The position numbers and the translations under genes are program-made. A stretch of DNA of 64,000 nt, from contig NZ_JAFIQX010000001.1 in NCBI RefSeq assembly GCF_017356035.1, positions 124,001-188,000 of the forward strand, given 5' to 3'. This DNA comes from Longitalea luteola. GTDB lineage: Bacteria > Bacteroidota > Bacteroidia > Chitinophagales > Chitinophagaceae. Shown here one piece after another: positions 62,629 to 64,000 of this stretch. Under the pieces are notes generated by a model. The model did no database searches, had not been told where the DNA came from, and was given only the letters and a program-made list of their open reading frames with translations. Every line of letters begins with the position of its first letter. Position 1 is the stretch's first letter.

Positions 62629-64000
62629 GAGATTCGGTAATTCCTTTCTTTTGTGTTGGGTATAAAGCCATCAGTACTCTTTCGGGCGTCATGGGCGCTG
62701 CAAAAGGGAAATGACCGTTTTCATTATAGGCGCGGATCGCATTACGCAAGGCAAAATAAGCACCGATCCCATACATCAGCGGTGGTTCGCCTACTGCTTT
62801 CGACCGGAAGATGGCCAGGTTTTCGTGCGGCGTTTGTAAAAACTCAACGGCAATCTCTTTCGGTACCGCATAAATGTCAGGCACCTTATAAGTAGACAAT
62901 GCGTTGGATCGCAATTTGCCATTGGTGTCATACACCACCTCTTCCATGGTCATCCAGCCAATACCCTGCACAATTCCGCCTTCCAGCTGTCCCATATCAA
63001 CAGCGATATTCATACTGGCGCCAAAATCATGAACTACTTTGACGGCGTCAACAGTATATATGCCGCGGATGCAATCGACCGTTATACTAACAAAAGCTGT
63101 TCCATACACATGGTAGGCAAACGGATGACCTTTTTCTTTGGTGGCATCAAAATATATTTCCGGCGTAGCATAATGGGCATGCTCCGATAAGCCTATTCGC
63201 TTTATGTGTCCAGCCATTACCAGCGATTTCCAGTCCCGATCGGTTCTTTGTCCGTTCACATATACGTATTCGTTCTGCAATGCGACCAATCGCACATCCA
63301 CACCCAGTTCTTCGGCTGCCATTTTTTTTAATCTGTCGGCAATAGCCGTACATGCGAGCATCGTGGCTTTGCCGTTCAGGTCGGCGGTGGCGCTGGCTGC
63401 AGAAGGTGAGGTGTTGGCGATCTTGAATGTATTGGTCGTATGGATTTTGATCTTCTCTGGTTGAATGGAAAATACCTGGGCAGCGACCTGTGCAATCTTG
63501 GTATTTACACCCTGGCCCATTTCAACAGCGCCGGTAGTGATGCCTACGCTGCCATCCATATAAACATGCACCAGCGACCGCGCCTGGTTCATCAATGTTT
63601 TGGTAAAAGAAATACCAAAGCAAATGGGCATGCAGGCCAATCCTTTTTTGTACAAAGTGTTGGTTGCATTGAATGCCTGCACTTGTTGCAGCATCGCATC
63701 CAGATCATACAACGTTTTTGCTTTGTGCCAGCATTCGGGTGCTTCGCTTTGGGCTTTTTGTCCGTACGGAAATTCATCACCGGTCTGCAGCAGGTTCTTC
63801 TCCTGGATGATTGCAGCATTTATTCCCAACTCTTCTGCCGCTTTTGCAATGGCCGATTCGATCATGAACATGCCCTGCGGACCGCCAAAACCACGGAAAG
63901 CCGTATTAGGCGGTAAATGCGTTCTGCAGCTGTATGCCGTTGCTTTTACATTCGGGATATAATAGGAGTTCGTACAATGAAACAGCGTGCGCTCCAATAC
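62591..64000 (-). CDS. Xanthine dehydrogenase molybdopterin-binding subunit, C-terminal part
   Basis: At least 468 codons are in the window, and the N-terminus lies beyond the right edge. THLPPNTAFRGFGGPQGMF near the left of this fragment and GAVEMGQGVNTKIAQVAAQV are the molybdopterin-binding blocks. GGIVQGIGWMTMEEVVYD and RSKAVGEPPLMYGIGAYFA near the end include the catalytic Glu in AVGEPP. The Arg in AFRGFGG and the substrate pocket are of the xanthine/hypoxanthine type. The enzyme oxidises hypoxanthine and xanthine to urate, the uricase substrate, so it is the entry of the purine pathway. Subunit partners with the FAD and iron-sulfur domains are expected upstream, outside the window. Confidence 0.9.
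   Translation of the reverse strand, partial: VLERTLFHCTNSYYIPNVKATAYSCRTHLPPNTAFRGFGGPQGMFMIESAIAKAAEELGINAAIIQEKNLLQTGDEFPYGQKAQSEAPECWHKAKTLYDLDAMLQQVQAFNATNTLYKKGLACMPICFGISFTKTLMNQARSLVHVYMDGSVGITTGAVEMGQGVNTKIAQVAAQVFSIQPEKIKIHTTNTFKIANTSPSAASATADLNGKATMLACTAIADRLKKMAAEELGVDVRLVALQNEYVYVNGQRTDRDWKSLVMAGHIKRIGLSEHAHYATPEIYFDATKEKGHPFAYHVYGTAFVSITVDCIRGIYTVDAVKVVHDFGASMNIAVDMGQLEGGIVQGIGWMTMEEVVYDTNGKLRSNALSTYKVPDIYAVPKEIAVEFLQTPHENLAIFRSKAVGEPPLMYGIGAYFALRNAIRAYNENGHFPFAAPMTPERVLMALYPTQKKGITESHEETINHLAVDK

Overview
The window is one continuous stretch of a Bacteroidota chromosome, most likely a Chitinophagaceae soil or rhizosphere bacterium of the Niastella/Chitinophaga type. The reasons are a FecR/SusC/SusD locus with an ECF sigma factor, a type IX secretion sorting domain, TAnnTTTG promoter boxes with very short leaders, little sign of Shine-Dalgarno sequences, and many Bacteroidota-type families (DUF3810, DUF2911, DUF1572, TamB). 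No rRNA, tRNA, CRISPR array or insertion sequence was recognised. Gene coordinates come from reading frames, and functions from recognised motifs and family knowledge. No database search was possible.

Layout. 1-1.6 kb: the N-terminus of a GDSL esterase, a deletion scar joining an eutB fragment to an eutC fragment, and a lipoprotein. 1.8-5.0 kb: a GCS2 carboxylate-amine ligase and an ATP-grasp protein, with an esterase transcribed divergently; this may be a small pathway for an unknown amide. 5.1-18.1 kb: an Oar-like TonB receptor, ribBA, a TamB protein, a DinB-fold protein and gamma-glutamyltranspeptidase. 18.5-27.1 kb: an M14 peptidase, three 86-bp tandem repeats, an operon of PIG-L deacetylase, two microproteins and a sodium:solute symporter, and a MarR-GNAT fusion. 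27.2-27.65 kb: a degenerate array of about 33-nt terminator-like units. 27.7-32.1 kb: a DUF2911-TPR protein, an ECF sigma factor overlapping a membrane protein with a TonB C-terminal domain, a frameshifted T9SS-sorted protein and a broken partial copy of it. 32.2-46.1 kb: mainly housekeeping genes (xerD, yraN, manA, a SNF2 helicase, rnhA, an acyl-CoA carboxylase subunit, dcd, a phosphopantetheinyl transferase).

46.7-54.9 kb holds fecR, susC, susD, a small secreted protein, a gene-poor AT-rich kilobase with AGGATAGA direct repeats, and an ECF sigma factor. 54.9-64 kb is a nearly complete purine degradation cluster: xanthine dehydrogenase large subunit (partial), xdhC, uricase, and a six-gene operon of allantoinase, allantoate amidohydrolase, ureidoglycine aminohydrolase, OHCU decarboxylase, hydroxyisourate hydrolase and a CitE/HpcH-like protein. 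Together these convert xanthine to ureidoglycolate with release of ammonia. No recognised ureidoglycolate enzyme is present, so the CitE/HpcH-like protein is a candidate for the last step or for glyoxylate use.

A second theme is noncoding. Several intergenic spaces carry word-like repeats (GCTAATGTG, ATTGACAATTG and AAGAAGTATGAAG types), often as inverted arms and often starting on or next to a gene's stop codon.
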